Assembly (NCBI RefSeq): GCF_050589845.1
Contig: NZ_JBNGPA010000032.1
Location: 5,799-69,798, forward strand
Source of the DNA: Carboxylicivirga agarovorans
Lineage (GTDB): Bacteria > Bacteroidota > Bacteroidia > Bacteroidales > Marinilabiliaceae
Length of the DNA stretch: 64,000 nucleotides
Direction of reading: 5' to 3'
The notes beneath the pieces are model-generated. The model had not been told where the DNA came from. It made no database searches and saw only the letters and a list, made by a program, of their open reading frames with translations. Made by a program: the position numbers and the translations under genes. The stretch's first letter is position 1. Every line of letters begins with the position of its first letter. Positions 54,980 to 62,025 of this stretch are shown piece after piece.

Positions 54980-55617
54980 AACGCCGGGCTTTAACAGGCA
55001 TCAGGCTTCCTAAGGGATTAACTGTACTTTGGAAAATATGGATATGCCTTTGGCGCTTTAGCTAATTTATCAGATGTGAAGACCTATGTTATATTCATAT
55101 TATTTACATTAAAATAGATCAATAATGAAAGCAATATACATTCTATTATTTATAGCAATTGGAAGTTGTGCAACTTTTAAAAAGAATGAACTAATATCCT
55201 CAGGTTTAAAGACTGTAAAATTGTATCATACCCCAGTCCCAGTTGGGTTATCAACAGGAGGAGTTATCGCTTATTTTAATAAAGTTGAGAATTCAGAATA
55301 TACAATTTTATCAAGTAATGAAGTTGATAAACTGGAGGGTGTTTTAATAAGGTCTAAGAAAAAGAGACACATACAACAGAAATTTGGGTCAGGTCTTTTT
55401 TTAGGAGAGTTTGTATTTAATAAACATTCTAATATTGAATTCAAAGTGGCAATGATGGTTTTTAAGCATTCAATCTTAATAATTGATGTAGCCGCCAGAA
55501 TCGAATACATAATTACCTTACCTGAAGATGTTAAGGCAATTAAGGAAATAATGTCTGATTTGTAGTTGAATGGATTGAATTACAATACATACTTATAGTT
55601 CGGCGTATGGCCTTGCC
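54980..55617 (+). repeat. Tandem cassette unit 2 (about 638 bp)
   Basis: Second unit with the same leader (AACGCCGGGCTTTAACAGGCATCAGG order, a few base changes) and the same 3' flank, carrying a different version of the lipoprotein. Confidence 0.85.
55125..55565 (+). CDS. Array lipoprotein, copy 2
   Basis: 146 residues. Lipobox IGSC. It aligns end to end with copy 1 (YFNKVENSEYTIL against YFNKLEKSAFTIL; SILIIDVAARIEYII against SILIIDLSQRIEYII) but the signal peptide and core differ at many positions, whereas the last 25 codons and the flanks are nearly identical in DNA. This points to recombination between copies in the flanks with selection for change in the core. Confidence 0.65.
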   Translation: MKAIYILLFIAIGSCATFKKNELISSGLKTVKLYHTPVPVGLSTGGVIAYFNKVENSEYTILSSNEVDKLEGVLIRSKKKRHIQQKFGSGLFLGEFVFNKHSNIEFKVAMMVFKHSILIIDVAARIEYIITLPEDVKAIKEIMSDL

Positions 55618-55905
55618 AACGCCGGGCTTTAACAGGCATCAGGCTTCCTAAGGGATTAACAGTACTTTGGAAAATATTGCTTATGCTTTTTGGCGCTTTA
55701 GCTAATTTATCAGATGTGAAGGCCTATGTTATACTCATAATATTTACCTCAATTATTATAAATATGAAATTCCTATATGTTTTTTTATTGTTGCTATTTA
55801 GTTGTGCAGGAGTAAATAAAGATTTAATCAATGTATATGGATTGTCAAAAGTGAAAGTATATACACCTGCTGTTGAAAAAGGATTTACAACAGCAAGTGC
55901 ATCTG
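55618..55905 (+). repeat. Tandem cassette unit 3, truncated
   Basis: The third unit keeps the leader and the first roughly 47 codons of a copy-1-like gene, then stops matching at about 55903, where DUF2235-like sequence begins. Confidence 0.8.
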
Positions 55906-55910
55906 TCTGA
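55764..55910 (+). pseudogene. Array lipoprotein, copy 3, truncated
   Basis: Starts at the ATG at 55764 and matches copy 1 almost exactly for 47 codons (one Lys to Asn change), then runs into a stop right after the junction. Lipobox LLFSC is intact, but the protein would lack most of its domain. Confidence 0.75.
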
Positions 55911-56214
55911 TATCCCCTTAAGCTGGATGATTGATGAAGCAGGAAAGGCCGGACTTGAGATCGAAGGTTATCTTAGGAATGGATTGAAGGGACACTATGC
56001 AGCAAAGATTCATCAATCAAGAAAACACATTTATCGATCCAAGCCCCGTTTTTACAGGGATATAATGTTTAACAATGGCGGGTCGCAAAAAGTATATGTG
56101 CACGATAGCGTATTAAATAGACAGCAAGATGGTATCACCAAATATGCGCCCAAAAATCTTATGCCACATATAGGGAAGTTTACACGTAAGGTTGGTGACT
56201 TGTGGACTACTTAA
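55903..56214 (+). pseudogene. C-terminal fragment of a DUF2235 (Tle-type phospholipase/hydrolase) protein
   Basis: About 103 codons with no start of their own. The first residues, LSDIPLSWMIDEAGKAGL, are the conserved segment that follows the catalytic GVHSDIGGGY region in DUF2235 proteins, and VHDSVLNRQ with YAPKNL near the end is the matching C-terminal motif. DUF2235 includes type VI secretion phospholipase effectors. The catalytic part is missing, so this is a relic joined in frame-shifted fashion to array copy 3. Confidence 0.65.
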
Positions 56215-56292
56215 ATTAAAGTACATATTTAGTTTTAAAGAAAGGGAAAACAGCTTTTGTGATACGTTGAGACACCCTGACAGGAAGCCAAC

Positions 56293-57963
56293 TTATTCAA
56301 CAAATGTAAACGATAGCCTGTTGTACTCAAATTTATTGTCGGATAAGGCCTTGATCATTTGGATACCTAACTGTATCCAGCCTACAGGGCCTTTTGCTAT
56401 TTTAATGGCGATGTGAAGAGCGGTGCCAAGAAATTCAGCAACTTCATGTAATGCCTGTGTAATCGCATCATTTTTATTAATGTGTTTGATCACAAGCTCA
56501 GCATCGATGTTGTGGATGCTTGTGATGTTATCAAAATTAAAGTCGTAATCGGTGATGATTTGTTTATCGCCCAACATTGTTTTGATCACTCTCTTAGAAA
56601 AGAAAAAAGAAAATGCTGTTTTGATCATACTAAACATCTTTTTCAATTCACGCAAAAGAATTTTGACACCATTTTTAATCCATTTAAACAGATTTTTAAT
56701 TGATTTTATAATCCAGTTAATGCCTTTCTTGATATAACTGCCAATTCGTTTAAAGAACCTGCCAATGGATTTTAAAAACAATTTACCACCCCTGGTTTTA
56801 GAGTTTCTGCCCTGCGGTATCATTTGATCACCTTCTATTTGTTTACCGATCTCCTTAATAACCTGTTTTCTATCTGAATCATTATTTAGTTTGATAAGCA
56901 ACTTTCCAATTTCTTCAGAAACCGTTTCACTTCTTTTGGATTCTTCCATTCTTGTAATCACAGGCAGAAGTGCCGTAAATAAGAATTGCACATTGAGTGC
57001 CCAATAATTTTTTTTCAGATTTATAACTAAATCGGTCATTTTGTATCCAGTCTCTCCTCCGTAATTTTCATGGATGTATGAAATAAATGAGTCTATTGCC
57101 TTCAGGCTTAATGGTCCAAGATCATTATCAAGATTGCCCTGATAAGTTCCAAACAGCCACAATCTAATTTGAACCAATCTTGTCATTAATTGGTGTAACT
57201 CATCTTTCATGATAAATTCGACTTTGTCAAGGTTTTTAGCCTTATTATGAAAGCTATTTTTGCTTTCTTCCGGCAAGAAAACGAGTCTGGATCTGAACTG
57301 CGTTACATCATTTTTAAAGTCAATACCCTCCTTTCGTATTTTTTGACGCGTATTCTTAAAGAAAATAATGTGTTCATATTTGGCGTTCGGATATGAGTTC
57401 TGTTTTACAAGGATTGTTGATAGTTTTTCACAATCACCCAGAACTTCTATTATCTCATGTGTCTCATTTATTCCACACCATTTACCTATTTTATTTAATT
57501 GCTTATTTACTGCAGGTGATAATTTTGGTGAAATGCTATCGTTAAATATTGATAAGATAAAAAGACGCCAGTTGAGTATCCTAGAAAGAATTGGATTTTT
57601 AGCTATCTCGTTTAATGAATATTGGTGTAGATGAAATTCCCCCTCAAGGGAGGAGATTTGATGCAGAAAGTCCAACTCGTTTTCATTAAGATAGTTCGTC
57701 TCATTGTCTTTCATATGGGGATAAAGATCTTTAAATACATCTTTGCTTATTTCTAGCTCTTTACGGAACTCTGCAACCCCATTATTAATTTCTTTATCTG
57801 TAGCACTGGCATCGATACTATTTCTATTCAAGGAGATATAACCCAGGTTGTCCAAAACTTCTTCGCATTCAATTTTATGGATCTTGCTGAATTTCTCTTC
57901 AGAAGCAGAGCTTACAAATTTGTTATTAAAAACTTCAACTATTTCCATCTTTATCAGGTTCAT
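56293..57963 (-). CDS. Large protein with degenerate peptidoglycan-binding repeats and a cationic amphipathic segment
   Basis: 556 residues, no signal peptide. Two stretches (about 126-163 and 259-297) share the pattern R-L-x-x-x-[SG]-x-[FY]-x-[DG]-x-[IL]-x-x-x-L-[SG]-P and resemble weak PG_binding_1 repeats, like the clearer one in the 58996 protein. Residues about 394-460 are a run of amphipathic helices rich in Lys/Arg, Phe, Ile and Trp, with GRFF, KKGINWIIKSI, NLFKWIKNG and LLRELKKMF. The C-terminus has a further hydrophobic helix pair (GTALHIAIKIAKGPVGWIQLGIQ split by Gly-Pro). It is last in a minus-strand operon. A membrane-active toxin or a structural partner of a cell-wall device are both possible; no family is recognised. 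Confidence 0.65.
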   Translation of the reverse strand: MNLIKMEIVEVFNNKFVSSASEEKFSKIHKIECEEVLDNLGYISLNRNSIDASATDKEINNGVAEFRKELEISKDVFKDLYPHMKDNETNYLNENELDFLHQISSLEGEFHLHQYSLNEIAKNPILSRILNWRLFILSIFNDSISPKLSPAVNKQLNKIGKWCGINETHEIIEVLGDCEKLSTILVKQNSYPNAKYEHIIFFKNTRQKIRKEGIDFKNDVTQFRSRLVFLPEESKNSFHNKAKNLDKVEFIMKDELHQLMTRLVQIRLWLFGTYQGNLDNDLGPLSLKAIDSFISYIHENYGGETGYKMTDLVINLKKNYWALNVQFLFTALLPVITRMEESKRSETVSEEIGKLLIKLNNDSDRKQVIKEIGKQIEGDQMIPQGRNSKTRGGKLFLKSIGRFFKRIGSYIKKGINWIIKSIKNLFKWIKNGVKILLRELKKMFSMIKTAFSFFFSKRVIKTMLGDKQIITDYDFNFDNITSIHNIDAELVIKHINKNDAITQALHEVAEFLGTALHIAIKIAKGPVGWIQLGIQMIKALSDNKFEYNRLSFTFVE

Positions 57964-58207
57964 TTAAACGAATAAATTTTAACCAATCAATAAACGTAGC
58001 GAATATGATTTTGGTGAAACGGTGATGGTAAATGCATTCAGGAAGGTTTCTTTCATCGCCGGTTAAGAAAGGTGTTTTTTGCTTTTGAAGACCTTTCAGT
58101 TTTTCACCTACCTTGCGGGCAGAAAAAGAAACTTCCTGTATGTTTATTTTACACTGATGAAAAAAGAATTTTATTTGTTTTGGCTTCATTGAATTTGCAT
58201 CTGTCAA
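57935..58207 (-). CDS. Small basic protein in the peptidoglycan-binding operon
   Basis: 90 residues from the ATG at 58207 (another ATG six codons later). Lys-rich, no signal peptide, no recognised family. It begins 8 bases after the stop of the 109-residue gene and its end overlaps the start of the 556-residue gene by 29 bases in another frame, as is usual for genes of one operon. Base composition matches its neighbours. Confidence 0.5.
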   Translation of the reverse strand: MTDANSMKPKQIKFFFHQCKINIQEVSFSARKVGEKLKGLQKQKTPFLTGDERNLPECIYHHRFTKIIFATFIDWLKFIRLNEPDKDGNS

Positions 58208-58214
58208 TATCTAA

Positions 58215-58544
58215 TCATAGTAAGTGGCCAACAGCTTCGAAAATGGTATCAAAAAGTGTTTTTCTGGTTTCAAGGGCTGACTTAACCATTAAGGCATGTT
58301 CATCCACCAATGCAGTTACTTCATCTCCTTTATTCACAAAGTTGACGGCATCTCCATCTAATTCAAATTTTGTATATGCCACTAAATCCGCTTGTCCAAG
58401 GTTTTTCCTGATTTTTGCAAAAATTTCCTGATTGCCATCATTGGTTAAATCAATTTGTCCTGTACCGGGATTGGTTAGGGTTGCCACTTCCAGACTTGAA
58501 ACATCCTGAATCGCTTTTTTAATATTGTCAAAATTAATAGCCAT
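58215..58544 (-). CDS. Small conserved protein, paralogue 1
   Basis: 109 residues. Acidic, no signal peptide. The second half, with VAYTKFELDGDAVNFVN, LVDEHALMVKSALETR and a final amphipathic helix, aligns with the 88-residue protein of the gene before it in the operon (VSYSRQELEGDAVSVIN, LHSSLVKSSIKNR). I recall similar small ELDGDA proteins in Bacteroidota without assigned function. It may be a scaffold, chaperone or regulator in the same device. Confidence 0.65.
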   Translation of the reverse strand: MAINFDNIKKAIQDVSSLEVATLTNPGTGQIDLTNDGNQEIFAKIRKNLGQADLVAYTKFELDGDAVNFVNKGDEVTALVDEHALMVKSALETRKTLFDTIFEAVGHLL

Positions 58545-58562
58545 GATAAATTATTTTATTGT

Positions 58563-58829
58563 TTAACGTAAAGCTTTGCTAATGAGTCTCCAAATGGAAC
58601 TTCGGTTTTTAATTGAGGATTTTACCAGAGAGCTGTGTAGTTGTGCAATAGCTTGGGAATCATGGTTTATGACACTAACTGCATCACCTTCCAGTTCTTG
58701 TCTACTATAGCTTACTATTGTTATCTTCCGCTTATCTTCAGAAGAAGTATCACATATTGCTACCTCGTTGGTAAGTAAATCCTGTGTTAGGTCTTTGATT
58801 ACCTGTCTGAATTCTGACTTATTTGACAT
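58563..58829 (-). CDS. Small conserved protein, paralogue 2
   Basis: 88 residues, related to the 109-residue protein through S-x-x-E-L-x-G-D-A-V-x-x-[IV]-N and an L-V-K-S-x-x-x-x-R helix. It lacks the N-terminal Gly/Thr-rich loop of its paralogue and ends in a basic helix. It lies 18 bases before the paralogue on the minus strand. Confidence 0.6.
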   Translation of the reverse strand: MSNKSEFRQVIKDLTQDLLTNEVAICDTSSEDKRKITIVSYSRQELEGDAVSVINHDSQAIAQLHSSLVKSSIKNRSSIWRLISKALR

Positions 58830-58995
58830 CTAATAGTATTACTAATTTTACTGATAAATATTATTTCTGTTGGACTTGCATGTTATACCTTGTATAGCGA
58901 GTAATAAAAAATACGACTGTTTACTATGTGTTGTGTAATAACACAATAGCCTTGACTTAATAAGCAAATATTCAATGAATGTTATTTACTGCAAA

Positions 58996-59913
58996 TTAGA
59001 TTAATGGCCATGAGATTTTTAACGCTGAAGCAGTAATCTGGCCAACAATCCCATCATCTGCATCGTGTCCAAAATAATCTTCCTGGAATTCTAATAAGGC
59101 GTGTAAAGTTCGAGGTCCAAAATCATCGTCTAGTTTACCTTCGTAATACTCCAAATCTTTTAGTTTTTGCTGGACGGTACTAACAAGTTTTCCTTTTGAT
59201 CCAAAGCGCAATCTGGCTGGCTGTTTTTGCCCATTCGAACATGTGATTTTTTGTGCGTCACGCCCATTAAGTAGCATGTAATTGAAGTTTTGTTGGTCCA
59301 GGGAGTAAGCATTGCTTTTAAAAGTTCTCCATGGGCCGGTATCTGGTGAATCATTTCGTTTAGTACATTTGGGATAACCAGCAATGACCTGACAGCCTGC
59401 GCTGGCAAAATAATCATGATCTGTACCCATACACCAACCTGCATGCAAGTTGTCATAAGGGCGAGTGTATTCTACCCTGTCATCATTATCGTAATCCAAA
59501 TCATCTGCCGTTCGGCGAACAGGTAGTTTATTATCCTGCCTGAATGCATTGTGACCTGTTGGCTTCCCTGCCTTATGCCTGCCCTTCCTATAATCATTAT
59601 AATACCCTGTCAGCAACATATTTGCTCCGTTGCCGCCTCTTTCCAGTGATCTTTTGATGTTACGCTGATGTGGCACGGTACTTCCAGGGAATAGTGCAAT
59701 GCCTTTTTCGTGATGAAATTGACCAATTGTACATCTGGGATGAATGTGATCGTAGGTAATTAATTCAATAAAATGTTCATTTTTAAACTCTTGGGAGTCA
59801 TCTGAAACAGGAATGCATCCTCTGAGTCCGAAGAAAAACATTTCGTTTTTTGGTATGGCGAAACAATTAATTTCAGCCAATCGTTTGATATGATTTGCAG
59901 AGAGTTTAATCAT
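58996..59913 (-). CDS. Predicted cell-wall-active protein with C-terminal peptidoglycan-binding domain
   Basis: 305 residues, no signal peptide. The last 65 residues (about 235-298) are a PG_binding_1 domain (FGSKGKLVSTVQQKLKDL, YYEGKLDDDFGPRTLHALLEFQ). The main part has NLHAG (155-159) and SAGCQV (171-176), a His followed by a Ser-x-Gly-Cys motif that recalls the His/Cys site of L,D-transpeptidase-like (YkuD) enzymes and related phage or tail-associated proteins, plus RRTADDLDYDNDDRVEY. Absence of a signal peptide suggests delivery by a secretion device or lysis. It is first in the minus-strand operon. The enzymatic role is inferred from motifs only. Confidence 0.65.
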   Translation of the reverse strand: MIKLSANHIKRLAEINCFAIPKNEMFFFGLRGCIPVSDDSQEFKNEHFIELITYDHIHPRCTIGQFHHEKGIALFPGSTVPHQRNIKRSLERGGNGANMLLTGYYNDYRKGRHKAGKPTGHNAFRQDNKLPVRRTADDLDYDNDDRVEYTRPYDNLHAGWCMGTDHDYFASAGCQVIAGYPKCTKRNDSPDTGPWRTFKSNAYSLDQQNFNYMLLNGRDAQKITCSNGQKQPARLRFGSKGKLVSTVQQKLKDLEYYEGKLDDDFGPRTLHALLEFQEDYFGHDADDGIVGQITASALKISWPLI

Positions 59914-59971
59914 AATAGATTAGATTTAAAAAGTTGCTTTTCAAGTTTGTTGCTTAAATTAGTCACCTTCA

Positions 59972-59987
59972 GTATGATATACCATAC
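59972..59987. promoter_or_regulatory. Near-palindrome GTATGATATACCATAC
   Basis: 14 of 16 positions are symmetric. It lies about 60 bases before the first ATG of the operon on the minus strand, a suitable place for an operator. Confidence 0.35.
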
Positions 59988-60231
59988 AGTTAAAATCCTA
60001 AGTTTCTAATTCTTTATTATCATGAGAAAGAGTGGTTAGATTTGTTATAAGAATTATCTAAGTTCCTAATATTCTATAATGTAAAGTTGGACTCCATGGA
60101 AATCACGTATTTAAAGTAAAATCCATGAACGTAAAACCAACTTTAGATACCATCTTTATCTCATTGTGTTTATTTCTTTTAATTACGTAAGCTAAGCTAT
60201 GATAAGATTTATTTAGTGTATTGTAAAAATC

Positions 60232-60245
60232 TGCCAAATTTGGCA
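60232..60245. promoter_or_regulatory. Perfect palindrome TGCCAAATTTGGCA
   Basis: A 14-base exact palindrome just past the end of the AraC gene. It could be a regulator site or part of a terminator; there is no T run. Confidence 0.35.
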
Positions 60246-60316
60246 TCTAGAGTTGAAATTTTTTAATGTAAATGGATCTTGAAAATTTATGATATAAGTT
60301 CCATTTTAAGCTTTAC

Positions 60317-61243
60317 TTATGTCTCAATAGAATAGAACCGGTTAATATAAAGTCCGTTACGGTTGTTTTTATGCCAGTTGGACGGTGTCATGCCCATCAT
60401 TTGTTTAAACTCCCGTATAAAATGGGCCTGGTCATAGTAGCCTCCTTTGTCCATTATGTTGCTCCAGCTAAAATCAGGTGTATGCGCGATTAGTTTGCAT
60501 GTATTGTCTATCCTTATGAGTTTTAGATATTCTTTGGGAGATATTCCGACTTTGTTGTTGAAGTGCCTGTGCAGTGTCCTGTATGATAAGCCAAGTTCTT
60601 CGGCAAGGTTTACTGCACTATAATTATTGGAAGGATTATATGAACCGGGAAAGGAAAAGGAATCATACCCTGATTGTTCTTTAGAGAGAAACCTATTCTT
60701 TAGAATCTGGTATAAAAATGTGAATTTAGATAAGCTTGTTTCAAAGCTTTTTAGCTTTTGGGTAGCTACCTGCAAGCAAGGAGTTAACTGGCTATAGGTC
60801 ACCATCGAATTTTTAAAGTGGCAAGGATAAATGCCTGTTAATGATTTAATTCCCTCCAAAGTTAAAATAACTGATACTCCTTCGAAATAATCACCTGAAC
60901 AATGAAATTTCATGAAATGTGAATTATGACTCTCATATAATCCTATTATAAAAGAGTCATTCATGAGTTGTTTCCCTTTATCTACAACGGTGATATAGCT
61001 ACTATCACTAAGAACTATCCATTCTACTAAACCTATAGGGAAAGGCCTGAGTGAATATTTGCAGATATTTTTATTCAATCGAAAAAAAACAATTTTTTCT
61101 ACATACCTTCTCAGCCTTGAATGTATCGCATAGGAGGATACATCACCTACCATGAAGTGATCATCCTGATCTCTAGACTTTTTGTTTATATTGGACAATC
61201 TGATGTTTACAAAATCCTGATTAACCACAATTTCCTGATCCAT
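60317..61243 (-). CDS. AraC-family transcription regulator, soluble
   Basis: 308 residues. The N-terminal 180 residues form a cupin-like/DUF6597-like sensing part (LRPFPIGLVEWIVL); the C-terminal 110 residues carry the two AraC helix-turn-helix motifs (NLAEELGLSYRTLHRHFNNKVGISPKEYLKLIR and GGYYDQAHFIREFKQMMGMTPSNW, each read in parts). It is oriented towards the peptidoglycan-binding operon, with 400 bases between, and may regulate it. Confidence 0.85.
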   Translation of the reverse strand: MDQEIVVNQDFVNIRLSNINKKSRDQDDHFMVGDVSSYAIHSRLRRYVEKIVFFRLNKNICKYSLRPFPIGLVEWIVLSDSSYITVVDKGKQLMNDSFIIGLYESHNSHFMKFHCSGDYFEGVSVILTLEGIKSLTGIYPCHFKNSMVTYSQLTPCLQVATQKLKSFETSLSKFTFLYQILKNRFLSKEQSGYDSFSFPGSYNPSNNYSAVNLAEELGLSYRTLHRHFNNKVGISPKEYLKLIRIDNTCKLIAHTPDFSWSNIMDKGGYYDQAHFIREFKQMMGMTPSNWHKNNRNGLYINRFYSIET

Positions 61244-62025
61244 AATACAATGTCATGTGTGATTTAGACTTCTTTAATACTCTACTGACGTACTTCAAAT
61301 ATTTAACTAAGGTATTTGGTAAACTGATCTGACATTAATCACTTGTTATGCGATGTTAGCGGTTTATAACATGTATAGCCATATAAGAATAGCATGCATG
61401 AATACTTAATGTTAGACGAAAAATATTGGCAATTTGGGACAAATTAACTTTATGGTTAAACAAAACGTTTCGAGATTAAACGTAATAGGTGATTACCTTT
61501 AATGAGTATTAGATGGTCAGAGTACTAGTTCTGACCATTTGCTTTATCCCGAAAAGTGATTGTAGAAAGTCTGTAAAAACTTGAATGCAAGTTAAGAAGA
61601 CTTTGAGTGTTATTCAAGTGAAATTAATACCTATTTAGGTTGTGATATTTTACAAAATTTATCTAACACTTTTTGAGTGTAAGCTGATTTTTAAATCAAT
61701 TTCCTCAAACCCTGTGTTGTGTGATCCTGGAAAAACGAAAGAAAAAGGGGGGAATAATAAGGTTTTCTACTCTAGTTATGTTGTTTGTAAAAACTAATAA
61801 TTTCTTAGGCAATTTAATTATATAGTAAAAAATCTAATAATTTGCACTTGTACCAATTTCTCCAACTATTCGAATTTTTCGCTTTTTCTTCCTTTTAATT
61901 CTTCACACAGCTTCACACAATCTTCACTGCTCAACAGTTGCTTAGGCGTTCATAATAAAGGATCGAACCAACTCGTCATTTACACTCTATAGACATACTT
62001 ATATTTTATTGCTCAGAATTATTAT
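61244..62025. other. Long non-coding stretch
   Basis: About 780 AT-rich bases with no convincing gene. One inverted repeat, ATGGTCAGA (61513-61521) and TCTGACCAT (61530-61538), forms a 9-bp stem with an 8-base loop and no T run. Nothing else recognised. Confidence 0.45.

Larger units (their letters stand above)
59914..60316. other. Non-coding region upstream of the peptidoglycan-binding operon
   Basis: About 400 AT-rich bases between two minus-strand genes. It contains a 16-base near-palindrome (59972-59987) and a perfect palindrome TGCCAAATTTGGCA (60232-60245). The promoter of the operon should be here. Confidence 0.5.

Noticed and set aside
54344..55764. Integron-type gene cassettes with attC sites
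   Set aside because: Single-gene units with similar flanks resemble cassettes, but the flanks lack exact RYYYAAC and GTTRRRY core sites and no integrase is in the window. Tandem duplication with recombination explains them better.
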